Assembly (NCBI GenBank): GCA_949519155.1
Contig: CATIQU010000032.1
Location: forward strand, 1-42,518
Length of the DNA: 42,518 bases
Direction of reading: 5' to 3'
Source of the DNA: Polaribacter sp. SA4-10
GTDB taxonomy: Bacteria > Bacteroidota > Bacteroidia > Flavobacteriales > Flavobacteriaceae
Shown: positions 34,293 through 42,518 of the stretch, piece by piece
How the letters are laid out: each line of letters starts with the position of its first letter
Position numbering within the stretch: position 1 is the stretch's first letter
The notes under the pieces: generated by a model
Seen by the model: the letters and a program-made list of their open reading frames with translations, nothing else
Told to the model about the DNA's origin: nothing
The model's database searches: none
Program-made: the position numbers and the translations under genes

Positions 34293-35180
34293 TTATCGTT
34301 GTAAAATATCTAGCTTTTCCGCCTTTAATTTTTCATCAATAATCCCAGAATATTTTTTTGCACCAAGTTTGTTTAAGTGATTCGCATCTGACATAAAAAT
34401 GGGTGCGATGTTAACTCCTATAAAGTTCAAATGGCGACGGTGCTTTAATTTTTTTAGTGATTCTGAAAAAAAGTTGAAATATTTCCGATCAATTTTTTCT
34501 TTATAACTAAAATGATATGGCGTGGATACAAGTATTAGATCAATATTATTATCCGTACATAAGCGATCTATTTTGTACAAATATTTTCTTTGAGAATCGC
34601 TAAACTTCGCTTCATCTTGTGTTACGGAGAAATGCATGTTAAACGCTTTATTGATAATTTCTTCACTGGGATTTGAATTTGTTGATTCATAAAACCCTCC
34701 AAAATCTGGAGCAGTATAAATTCCTAAAATTGCTGGTTTTAGTAGCTTATCAAAAGTGGTTAGGAAACCAGAATCGTCAAACATTCGAATGAAGTAAAGA
34801 TACCGTTTAAGGCTTTTTTTTCCTTCAGCAAAGTTAAGGTTGAAGAGTCTATTGTAGACAGGAGCAAAATTATGAATTGATACACCTAATATTAAGGTAT
34901 CTATTCTATGATTTTTGTTTTGTACTAAAGTCTGTAATTTTTGATAGGTAAAATAATAATGCTCACCAGAACTTGCTAAGTTTTTTGCTCCTTGAGAAAT
35001 GTAATCTCCACGAAGACGTTGTATTTGAGAATCTCCCATTAATAGGACAGGATGTTCTGAGAGCGCTGTTAGTTTCGAGTCAGTCTTTGATTTTTTAACA
35101 TGGTAGTATGTAAAATTGATTAGGACAAATAACAAAGCAGGGATACTGAATATGACGATCTTAATTGCAAATTTTTTCAT
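34293..35180 (-). CDS. SGNH-like membrane-anchored protein paired with MBOAT
   Basis: The 295-aa protein has an N-terminal membrane helix (about 7-25) and a periplasmic domain with SGNH hydrolase hallmarks: block I MGDSQ (48-52, nucleophile Ser51) and block V DANHLNKLGAKKYS, where Asp265 and His268 would complete the triad. Overall similarity to named families is low. The gene starts 3 bp after the MBOAT gene ends. MBOAT/SGNH pairs such as alginate AlgI-AlgJ/AlgX, DltB-DltD and PatA-PatB move acyl groups onto cell-surface polymers, and this pair most likely does the same. Which polymer is modified is unknown. Confidence 0.82.
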   Translation of the reverse strand: MKKFAIKIVIFSIPALLFVLINFTYYHVKKSKTDSKLTALSEHPVLLMGDSQIQRLRGDYISQGAKNLASSGEHYYFTYQKLQTLVQNKNHRIDTLILGVSIHNFAPVYNRLFNLNFAEGKKSLKRYLYFIRMFDDSGFLTTFDKLLKPAILGIYTAPDFGGFYESTNSNPSEEIINKAFNMHFSVTQDEAKFSDSQRKYLYKIDRLCTDNNIDLILVSTPYHFSYKEKIDRKYFNFFSESLKKLKHRRHLNFIGVNIAPIFMSDANHLNKLGAKKYSGIIDEKLKAEKLDILQR

Positions 35181-35183
35181 ATT

Positions 35184-36632
35184 TTAAAATTGGAAATAAA
35201 TAAATTGCTGCTCTTTTCCGTTAAACCAAAATAGCGCAATTATGATTGCATAATACATTGCATGTCGAAGGGGGCGCTTCCATTTTAGACCTAAATATTC
35301 AAGTGCATATAGATTTTCTCTTCCTGCCCATTCTGCTAAAATAAAAATGACAATAAGAAGTGTTGTTGTAATAGCTCCTTTACTGTCTTTAAGAGTAGGG
35401 GTGTCTAAAATTGACGCGGAGAAAATTCCTGAAATATAATTGAAAGCATGCGCTATATCTTTTGCTCTAAAAATGATCCAAGCAAAAGAAGTAAGAATAA
35501 AAGTGGTAAGCATGCTTAATAGCTCTTTAGCAGATGGTAAATAGTTTTTATGTGCAACTGTTTCTATATTTTTTCTGTTTTTGTTGGTGAGTAAAAGAGG
35601 TAGAAAATAAATAGCATGTAATGTTCCCCAAACAATAAATGTCCAATTAGCACCGTGCCAAAATCCGCTCACAATGAAGATCGCAAAAGTATTTCTAACT
35701 TTCATCCAAGTACCGCCTCGGCTTCCTCCAAGAGGTATGTAAAGATAATCTCTAAACCAAGTTGATAATGAAATGTGCCAACGCCTCCAGAATTCTGCAA
35801 TGTCTCTTGAAAAGTAAGGGAATTTGAAGTTTTGCTTCAAGTTAAAACCGAAAAGACGAGAAGTACCAATTGCAATATCTGAGTACCCTGAAAAATCCCC
35901 ATATATTTGAAATGTAAAAAATAAGGCTCCTAAAACCAATGAGCTCCCATTCATATCTGCCGAATTATTAAAGATATGATTCGCTAGCTCAGCACAACTG
36001 TCAGCAATTACTATTTTTTTAAATAAACCCCAGAGTATTTGCCGCATTCCATCAACAGCTTTTGAAAGATCAAAAGTCCGTTTTTTATGAAATTGGGGCA
36101 AAAGATTCGTTGCTCTTTCAATGGGTCCAGCAACCAGTTGGGGGAAAAAGCTTACAAATGCAGAGAAGACAATAAAATCTTCAGTAGGTGCTAGTTTTCG
36201 TTTGTAAACATCAATGGTATAGCTCAGTGTTTGAAACGTATAAAAGCTGATTCCTACTGGCAAAATAATGTTAAGTGAATTTGTTGCTATTTCTGCGCCA
36301 AAGAGTGAAAAAGCAGTTATAAAATTGTCTAAGAAAAAATTATAATATTTGAAGAAACCAAGAAACCCAAGATTTACAAATATACTTGTCCAAAGTAAAA
36401 CTTTTCTTTTGGTCTGATTTTCTTCACTTTTTAGTTTTCGACCAATTGAATAATCGACAAGGGTGCTAAAGAGAATCAAAGATAAAAACCGCCAATCCCA
36501 CCAACCATAGAAAACATAACTAGCTAAAACTATTAGCGCGTTTTGTAGCTTCAGGCTTTTATTGGCGACAAACCAATAAAGTAGAAATACGATCGGTAAA
36601 AATACTGCGAAATCAATCGAATTAAAAAACAT
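35184..36632 (-). CDS. MBOAT family O-acyltransferase (AlgI/DltB-like)
   Basis: The 482-aa inner-membrane protein has 10-12 hydrophobic segments. MBOAT landmarks are the cluster ISFYTFQTLSYTIDVYK, FFPQLVAGPIERA, AEFWRRWHISLSTWFRDYLY (about 275-294, first His), IPLGGSRGG, and the catalytic His in SGFWHGANWTF (about 322-332). The enzyme takes an acyl group from the cytoplasmic side for transfer to an envelope polysaccharide, with the downstream SGNH-like protein as likely partner. The two genes form an operon with a 3-bp gap. No terminator or clear promoter box was found upstream. Confidence 0.95.
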   Translation of the reverse strand: MFFNSIDFAVFLPIVFLLYWFVANKSLKLQNALIVLASYVFYGWWDWRFLSLILFSTLVDYSIGRKLKSEENQTKRKVLLWTSIFVNLGFLGFFKYYNFFLDNFITAFSLFGAEIATNSLNIILPVGISFYTFQTLSYTIDVYKRKLAPTEDFIVFSAFVSFFPQLVAGPIERATNLLPQFHKKRTFDLSKAVDGMRQILWGLFKKIVIADSCAELANHIFNNSADMNGSSLVLGALFFTFQIYGDFSGYSDIAIGTSRLFGFNLKQNFKFPYFSRDIAEFWRRWHISLSTWFRDYLYIPLGGSRGGTWMKVRNTFAIFIVSGFWHGANWTFIVWGTLHAIYFLPLLLTNKNRKNIETVAHKNYLPSAKELLSMLTTFILTSFAWIIFRAKDIAHAFNYISGIFSASILDTPTLKDSKGAITTTLLIVIFILAEWAGRENLYALEYLGLKWKRPLRHAMYYAIIIALFWFNGKEQQFIYFQF

Positions 36633-36937
36633 CTTTTTTTTTTCTATTTATCCATTTTTCAACTTCCTCATAAAAACTGTTTAAAAGATTTTTTATAACA
36701 GCTTATCAAAAAGTGTTAACTTAGATACAAACCTGATTGGAAGCGAAGATATCACTTTAAAATAGTTTTCAGTGCCTTTTTTTTTCATTATAAACAAAAC
36801 AAAACATCCAGCATATAGTTCTAAATAGCTGGGTAATTTTAATGGTAAGTGGCTTAAATATAGGGTGAAGAGTTTTTATTATTACCTCTTTTTGTTAGTT
36901 TTATAAGATGACCTCAAAAGCGATTAAATCGAGATAA
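36633..36937. other. Intergenic region upstream of the MBOAT gene
   Basis: 305 bp between two minus-strand genes. It should carry the MBOAT promoter, but I find no exact TAnnTTTG on the minus strand. It is AT-rich, with no coding frame, repeat or RNA structure that I can support. Confidence 0.4.
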
Positions 36938-37219
36938 TTATTTTAAAAAAAATCTAAATTCAGGAATTTTTCTTGCTATTTTTACTGCTATTCCTCCTAA
37001 TTCTTTAATATCTACTGCTAATTGAGTCATTGAAATGTTTTCCATCGAAGCTTTTTCGACTACTTTAATAAGTATTGAATATACTCTTAAATCTTCAACT
37101 CCGGGAGTTACAGCATCTATTTCATCTTTAGATAACCCAGTAAGTTTGCCGAGTTCGTTTTTATATTTCCCATTAAAAGCAGCATCTGCTTCGGTAAATA
37201 ATTCATCAAATCTTCTCAT
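36938..37219 (-). CDS. 93-aa protein of unknown function
   Basis: The 93-residue protein begins MRRFDELFTEADAAFNGKYK and is mostly amphipathic helix (KNELGKLTGLSKDEIDAV; LRVYSILIKVVEKASMENIS; TQLAVDIKELGGIAVKIARK). There is no signal peptide or membrane segment, so it is probably a small cytoplasmic, perhaps oligomeric, helical protein. Codon use and composition look normal for the window, and the frame has a credible ATG. I do not recognise the family. It stands alone, flanked by long gene-poor stretches on both sides. Confidence 0.65.
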   Translation of the reverse strand: MRRFDELFTEADAAFNGKYKNELGKLTGLSKDEIDAVTPGVEDLRVYSILIKVVEKASMENISMTQLAVDIKELGGIAVKIARKIPEFRFFLK

Positions 37220-37752
37220 TCTTAATTTGGTTTTTTAGTTATACTCTTAGTTTCATTTGTTTTAAAACATGCTGTATTCCTATTAATACAAGCGTTTTAC
37301 TTGTGACGGTAAAAAATAGCGAACCAATACCCGATAGCAAAACGTATAAAGTATACTACATCTCTTTTTATTTTCCCTACCCTTTTAGTTACGAATAGAA
37401 TGCTAGCGTTAGCGTGGGATATGTAGTGATAAGGTTTCAACATTTACAATAACTAAAATTGGCTTCATGTTTAAGAAATCTCTTTGTTAGTTCTAGTATA
37501 GCTCTCTCACTCATTTTTTAATGCCATATAACATCGGTTTAACCACATTGTGGTTATACCAATTATATTTGCAAGCTAATTATTTTATAACTGAAAAACA
37601 AAAAAAAATTAATCTATGTTTATTTTGATGTAATAGTATGAAGTGGTGTGAAGCGTTAATAACCTTTAGAAACGGATAAAAGAAATTATATTTTCGCAAA
37701 CCAAGAAAATAGATATGTGTACATTTAAAGAGATAACTCTAGAGGTTTGAGG
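37220..37752. other. Gene-poor region between the 93-aa gene and uvrB
   Basis: 533 bp without a supportable coding frame. It holds a 25-bp near-perfect palindrome (37536-37560), a short GCTAGCGTTAGCG motif near 37401, and the pair ACTACAT / ATGTAGT (around 37358 and 37421) that could close a long weak stem. It looks like a decayed stretch. No CRISPR unit, tRNA or IS end was recognised. Confidence 0.45.
37536..37560. repeat. 25-bp palindrome
   Basis: GGTTTAACCACA (37536-37547), centre T, TGTGGTTATACC (37549-37560): 11 of 12 positions are complementary. There is no T run on either side, so it is not a standard terminator. It could be an operator, or part of a short repeated element present elsewhere in the genome. 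Confidence 0.55.
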
Positions 37753-39741
37753 TTACAATTCCTTCTTCAAAACAGCAATCTCATCACGTAACTGTGCTGC
37801 AACAATAAAATCTAAGGCCTTTGCAGCCGCTTCCATGTGTTTGCGTTTCTCTCGAATGCGTTTTTCAATCTCTTCTTTGGGTAAGTATTGTAAATCTTGT
37901 TCTGCAGCCTTCTGTTTTGCATTGTCATAATGATAACTGGAAACCGCAGATTTGGTTAAGGTATCCTCAATTTTTTTATTAATTTGAGTAGGTGTAATCT
38001 TGTTTTTCGTATTGTAGGCAATTTGTTTTTCTCTTCTACGATCGGTTTCATCCATTGTTTTTTGCATGCTCTTAGTTACTTTGTCTGCATATAAAATAGC
38101 GAGTCCATTCACGTTACGAGCAGCCCTACCAATGGTTTGTGTCAACGAGCGATGACTTCTTAGAAAACCTTCCTTATCGGCATCTAAAATGGCCACTAAA
38201 GACACTTCCGGTAGGTCCAATCCTTCTCTTAGTAGGTTGACTCCAATTAAAACGTCAAACAATCCTTTTCGAAGGTCTTGCATAATTTCTACTCGCTCAA
38301 GTGTATCTACATCAGAATGGATGTAACGGCACCGAATGTCTACCCTTGCCAAATATTTGGTGAGCTCTTCTGCCATTCTTTTCGTTAGGGTGGTCACTAA
38401 AGTTCGCTCGTCTTTTTCAACACGAATATGAATTTCTTCAATTAAATCATCAATCTGATTTAGGCTGGGTCTTATTTCAATAATAGGATCTAACAGCCCA
38501 GTTGGTCTTATTACTTGTTCTACAAATACTCCTTCTGTTTTTTGCAATTCATAATCTGCAGGCGTAGCACTGACAAAAATGGTCTGATTTTGGATGGCTT
38601 CAAATTCTTCAAATTTTAAAGGACGATTGTCCATGGCAGCCGATAAACGAAATCCATATTCTACCAAATTTTCTTTCCGACTTCGGTCACCACCATACAT
38701 TGCATGGGTTTGTGGGATGGTTACATGACTTTCATCAATCACCATCAAATAATCTTCGGGAAAATAATCTAATAAACAGAAAGGACGTGTGCCCGGTTCT
38801 CGTCCGTCTAAATAACGAGAATAGTTCTCTATCCCAGAACAATAGCCCAATTCACGAATCATTTCTAAATCAAATTCGGTGCGTTCTTTTAAACGTTTTG
38901 CTTCTAAATGCTTTCCAATTTCTTTGAAATAGGCCACCTGCTTCATCATGTCTTCTTGAATCTGATGAATGGCATTTTGCAATACATCCGGAGAGGTTAC
39001 AAATAAGTTGGCAGGATAAATGGTGAGTTCATCAAAGTTTTCAAGCACCGTATTGTTTTCCAAATCGAAAGACTCAATTTCTTCAATCTCATCCCCAAAA
39101 AAGTGAATTCGATATCCATGATCACCATACGAAGGATAGATGGTTACAACGTCTCCTTTTACTTTAAAAGTTCCGCTTTTTATTTCAACTTCAGTACGAG
39201 AATACAGGCTCGTTACCAATTGATGTAAAAATTTGGTACGCGCTATTTGCTGCCTTACAGCAACTGGAATTACATTTTTCTTAAATTCGTTAGGATTCCC
39301 AATTCCATACAAACAAGAAACAGACGCCACCACCAATACATCACGCCTTCCTGAAAGTAGGGAGGAGGAAGTGCTTAATCGTAACCGTTCAATGTCTTCA
39401 TTAATAGATAAATCTTTTTCGATATACGTTCCAGTTACAGGAATGTATGCCTCTGGTTGATAATAATCGTAATAAGAAACAAAATATTCTACCGCATTTT
39501 CTGGAAAAAAATGTTTGAATTCTGAATATAACTGAGCGGCAAGTGTTTTGTTGTGTGCTAAAACTAAGGTGGGTTTGTTTACATTTTTGACAACATTGGC
39601 AACAGAAAATGTTTTTCCAGAACCTGTAACCCCTAATAATGTTTGAAACTTCTCTCCAGCATTGATACTTGCTGTAAGTTGTTTTATCGCTTCTGGTTGA
39701 TCTCCAGTTGGGGAAAACTCTGATACCAATTTAAATTCCAT
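37753..39741 (-). CDS. uvrB: Excinuclease ABC subunit B
   Basis: The 662-aa protein is the damage-verifying helicase of nucleotide excision repair. It shows Walker A GVTGSGKT (37-44), the beta-hairpin region YYDYYQPEAYIP (about 92-103), DESHVTIPQ, the helicase motifs of the second RecA domain (GVNLLREGLDLPEVSLVAILDADKEGFLRS, QTIGRAARN) and a C-terminal UVR motif (about 622-657) for UvrC contact. Full length and intact. It follows the T9SS-sorted gene with a 31-bp gap and may be reached by readthrough from it. Confidence 0.98.
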   Translation of the reverse strand: MEFKLVSEFSPTGDQPEAIKQLTASINAGEKFQTLLGVTGSGKTFSVANVVKNVNKPTLVLAHNKTLAAQLYSEFKHFFPENAVEYFVSYYDYYQPEAYIPVTGTYIEKDLSINEDIERLRLSTSSSLLSGRRDVLVVASVSCLYGIGNPNEFKKNVIPVAVRQQIARTKFLHQLVTSLYSRTEVEIKSGTFKVKGDVVTIYPSYGDHGYRIHFFGDEIEEIESFDLENNTVLENFDELTIYPANLFVTSPDVLQNAIHQIQEDMMKQVAYFKEIGKHLEAKRLKERTEFDLEMIRELGYCSGIENYSRYLDGREPGTRPFCLLDYFPEDYLMVIDESHVTIPQTHAMYGGDRSRKENLVEYGFRLSAAMDNRPLKFEEFEAIQNQTIFVSATPADYELQKTEGVFVEQVIRPTGLLDPIIEIRPSLNQIDDLIEEIHIRVEKDERTLVTTLTKRMAEELTKYLARVDIRCRYIHSDVDTLERVEIMQDLRKGLFDVLIGVNLLREGLDLPEVSLVAILDADKEGFLRSHRSLTQTIGRAARNVNGLAILYADKVTKSMQKTMDETDRRREKQIAYNTKNKITPTQINKKIEDTLTKSAVSSYHYDNAKQKAAEQDLQYLPKEEIEKRIREKRKHMEAAAKALDFIVAAQLRDEIAVLKKEL

Positions 39742-39772
39742 ATTGTAAAAATACGGATAGTTTTAGAAGATT

Positions 39773-42484
39773 TTAGCGTCTGAGTAAAGAAAAATTCCCT
39801 GTTTTACGAATTATTTTTTCGTTTAAATCGATCAAGTTTGCTTTGTACCAGTATTCTCCTGAAGGCAGTGTAATTCCTTTGTGACTTCCATCCCATCCTT
39901 CAGGGTTTGCAGCGGTAATTGTGTGAAGAACAACTCCAAATCGATTAAATATAACGATGTCTATTGTTGTGAAGAAAGTGGTGGTAGCTCCTTTTACACT
40001 CCAAACATCGTTAAGACCATCATTGTTTGGTGTAAAGAACTTTGGGAAGCCAATAATAGAAACATCTCTTTGTATGGGAGGTTCACAATTATCAACATCC
40101 TTTATATAGACCGTTACAATTCCAGGGTTCACATTGTTGAACTTATAATTTGTTCCATTTCCAAAAAAGGCATTATTGTCTATTGAATAAAGATAACTGC
40201 TATTCCCTGTAACTTCGATATCTAAAGTGATATTTGGTGTTGTTGTGTCTACGATGATTTCTTCAAATGTGGGACTTTCTTTTACCCTTACTTCAAACTC
40301 TTTGGTGCTTGAGCAGGTAATTCCGTTTTGAGTTTTATAGGTAATGTGTGTATAAATTCCGGGTGAAGTAAGTCTGAAATTTTGTTGTGTAGATACTACG
40401 GTATTTGACGCATTGAGCCATTCATAGCTATTATTTGTGCTTCCTCCATAGGCAATTATTGGTGGATTTGTATTGGTGTCAAAACAAATAGTATAGCTTT
40501 CTTGTAAATTTATTTCTACGGCATCATTCACTACCAAATCAAAAGATTGAATTCCGTTACATCCTAAAAGTCGATCATCTACACGCACCCATATACGCGT
40601 AGAAACCGAGTTTAAAATCCCTGAAAATTCATTGGTTTTTAGTTTCGCATCCTGAAATGTTGGAAAAAAACTGAATAGGGAAGTATCGGGTAAGTTGAGT
40701 TCATTTTTTATAGCTGTTTCTTTTGGTCGAAGATTAAACCGTCCTTTTAGGTTTCCAATAATTTCATCAGACTCTTCACAAGTATACATTGGGCGTATCG
40801 TATTCAATTGTACAAATTGTGCTTTCAAGAAAAAAGAAGCACTATTTTCACAATTATTTTCATTGATGACTTTTGTAAATATTTTTTGATTTGGAATGGT
40901 GTTTGTAAAATCTGTCGGATTGCTGATCTGAATGTCTAAATCGAAATCGCTTTGTGTTTTGTAAAAAAAGAAAGTTTCACTTTGATAATTCGTTGAAATT
41001 TTTTCACCAATATTAAATAAGTTGAAGTTTGAAAGCCCATCACTATCATCATCGCATTGAGTCAGTTCTTGATTAGGAAGTAAGACAGGTAAAGCATATA
41101 CTGTAACGCTTTTGAAGACAATGATTGTTGTTCCTTCTAGGTCTAATGTTGCTTTAATTGCAAAAGTCCCCGGAGAAGTGTAAACGTGATTTGTTGTCAG
41201 CCCTGTCGAGGTATTTCCATCTCCAAAATCCCAATCAATAGCATCAATGTTTCCATATGATTCAGCTGTAAACGTAAAGGAAGTACCGACACATTTATTT
41301 TCTGTAAGTATTCTAGAAACAAAATAGGATTGAATAAAATTGGGTAATCCTTTGTAAGATGCCCCACTAGAAAGATCTAGAGTATTGTGCGTGTATTGTG
41401 AATCAAAACCAATTTCTTCAGGAAAATTAAGAACGCCCAACTTCTGTACTGCAGAAATTCCATTTGTACCATCTTCAAACAACGCCACATATATTTTACT
41501 GTCATTTGCAAGTTGAATGCTTCCAAATCGAGTGCCTGAACTTGAAAAAAGCTCTTTTTTAGGGGAATACAAAGGATCATCTGGAAAAGGGTTTTCTAAG
41601 GAATACTGGTTGATAGAACCGTTGCTTCCAACAAGTCCAGTGTAATAGAGTATTTTTGAATTTCTTGAAAAGGCAATTCCGTAGGGAGCTTTTGGTGCGC
41701 TTAGTGCAGTGTCTGTAAATATTTTAGTATGCACTGTAATTGCCCCTGTTTCATTGTCAAAATTATAGAGGTATATATATTGATCACCATTATCTGCAAT
41801 TGCAATCAATTTACCATCGGGAGATGCTTTCATAGCTCCGCTTGCGGATACGGTTTCTTCTTGAATTGAATGCAGAGGAGGGTTGAGTCCATTTTCGTCA
41901 ATTTTATAACTACTAAATGTGTTTTTAACTCCATTTGTCGATCCACCAGCTTCTCCGAAAGTAATCAACCAAATCGCCTTACCATCCTTGTGATGGACTG
42001 CAGTTATTCGTTCTGTTGACGCATCTCTTAGTGATTGAAATCGAGTTAGTACTTTTCCTAGTGGATATGTGGTTGATATTTCAATTTCTGCCAAATAAAC
42101 GCCTTTTGTGAGTATCGGGTTTGTGGTGGTTGTATTAACTCGAGTACTAAAGATATAATACCTTTCATCAGTGCCAGGTTTGGGAATTACTATGGAAGTT
42201 TGTGCATTGTTGACTTCTCCTGCCAATCCTTCTCCATTTTCCATGATTGCATGGTTTTTATTCCAAACAGTCTGTCCATTTGTATAAAATAAGAGATTTC
42301 CGAGTTTGTCTGAAATAGAAGTTGAACCCGCAGGTGTATCCATTTCGCTATCGGTCATTACATTGACGATTCCATCATTGAAGTTGAGTGCTGCTTTGTT
42401 TCCAAAGTTCCAATGATTCGTTTGATTTTGAGTGTATATAAAACCATGAAAAACTAGAAATAATAGGAAACTATATTTTTTCAT
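39773..42484 (-). CDS. Large PKD-containing protein with type IX secretion type-B sorting domain
   Basis: 903 aa with a signal peptide (about 1-18, ending YTQ). The first ~390 residues look like a beta-propeller or lactonase-type repeat domain (WNFGNKAALNFNDG; SPDGKLIAIADNGDQYIYLY; YGIAFSRNSKILYYTG). A PKD domain with WDFGDGNTSTG and HVYTSPG lies at about 415-475, then Ig-like beta-rich parts. The C-terminal ~90 residues are the gliding-motility-type (type B) sorting domain: FFTPNNDGLNDVW, IFNRFGVVLHT, GWDGSHKG, LPSGEYWYKANL, ending KTGNFSLLRR. The protein should cross the outer membrane by the T9SS. Function is unknown; adhesion or polymer binding is plausible. Confidence 0.93.
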   Translation of the reverse strand: MKKYSFLLFLVFHGFIYTQNQTNHWNFGNKAALNFNDGIVNVMTDSEMDTPAGSTSISDKLGNLLFYTNGQTVWNKNHAIMENGEGLAGEVNNAQTSIVIPKPGTDERYYIFSTRVNTTTTNPILTKGVYLAEIEISTTYPLGKVLTRFQSLRDASTERITAVHHKDGKAIWLITFGEAGGSTNGVKNTFSSYKIDENGLNPPLHSIQEETVSASGAMKASPDGKLIAIADNGDQYIYLYNFDNETGAITVHTKIFTDTALSAPKAPYGIAFSRNSKILYYTGLVGSNGSINQYSLENPFPDDPLYSPKKELFSSSGTRFGSIQLANDSKIYVALFEDGTNGISAVQKLGVLNFPEEIGFDSQYTHNTLDLSSGASYKGLPNFIQSYFVSRILTENKCVGTSFTFTAESYGNIDAIDWDFGDGNTSTGLTTNHVYTSPGTFAIKATLDLEGTTIIVFKSVTVYALPVLLPNQELTQCDDDSDGLSNFNLFNIGEKISTNYQSETFFFYKTQSDFDLDIQISNPTDFTNTIPNQKIFTKVINENNCENSASFFLKAQFVQLNTIRPMYTCEESDEIIGNLKGRFNLRPKETAIKNELNLPDTSLFSFFPTFQDAKLKTNEFSGILNSVSTRIWVRVDDRLLGCNGIQSFDLVVNDAVEINLQESYTICFDTNTNPPIIAYGGSTNNSYEWLNASNTVVSTQQNFRLTSPGIYTHITYKTQNGITCSSTKEFEVRVKESPTFEEIIVDTTTPNITLDIEVTGNSSYLYSIDNNAFFGNGTNYKFNNVNPGIVTVYIKDVDNCEPPIQRDVSIIGFPKFFTPNNDGLNDVWSVKGATTTFFTTIDIVIFNRFGVVLHTITAANPEGWDGSHKGITLPSGEYWYKANLIDLNEKIIRKTGNFSLLRR

Positions 42485-42518
42485 GGTTTTATCTATAAAG
42501 TAATTATTTCCTAAGTAA

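Overview
The window looks like a chromosomal segment of a marine-type Flavobacteriaceae bacterium (Polaribacter/Tenacibaculum-like). It is strongly AT-rich. The -7 promoter boxes match the Bacteroidetes consensus TAnnTTTG. The gene content is typical: a type IX secretion (T9SS) type-B sorted protein, a BatA-domain protein, a DUF5916-family gene, a Bacteroidetes-type tyrosine recombinase and a large type II-C cas9 relic. Genus assignment is inference only.

Left end (1-3755), accessory. A tyrosine recombinase runs off the left edge, followed by a small lipoprotein gene with a clear promoter and terminator. Next comes the most striking part: the first ~214 codons of a type I methylase gene (hsdM, + strand) joined tail-to-tail to the first ~245 codons of a type II-C cas9 (- strand). 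Both have lost their 3' parts. The cas9 piece also carries an in-frame TAG and a 1-nt deletion. Beyond cas9, divergently transcribed, lies what appears to be an intact tracrRNA gene with promoter, anti-repeat, nexus-like hairpin and terminator. No CRISPR array, cas1 or cas2 is visible. The simplest reading is that one deletion removed the middle of a defence island and left an orphan tracrRNA.

Region 3756-15613, all minus strand. An fdhD plus YdeP-type molybdopterin oxidoreductase operon is followed by a tight seven-gene run. In transcription order this run is a VOC protein, an RluA-type pseudouridine synthase, a DUF1272-GNAT fusion, a PPOX-type flavoprotein, an internally duplicated membrane-anchored protein, an AI-2E family transporter and a THUMP-like methyltransferase. 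A gamma-glutamyltransferase lipoprotein and an ACP phosphodiesterase-like protein follow.

Region 15691-23023. dnaN (-) diverges from a + strand group: a PIG-L deacetylase, an unlisted 35-aa membrane peptide and a sodium:solute symporter. A DEAD-box RNA helicase (-) follows.

Region 23225-32790, minus strand. There is an AlbA_2/HATPase regulator gene broken by one TAG at an expected Trp codon. A LolD-type ABC ATPase, a TIGR02757 protein, a BatA-domain protein, a dihydroorotase-like protein lacking the HxH metal motif, and an esterase form a directon. A DUF5916 outer-membrane-type gene is broken by at least five lesions.

Right end (32985-42518). sucC stands alone with its own promoter and terminator. 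An MBOAT O-acyltransferase is paired with an SGNH-like membrane protein. There is a 93-aa unknown protein, a 533-bp gene-poor stretch with a 25-bp palindrome, uvrB, and a 903-aa PKD/type-B-CTD secreted protein.
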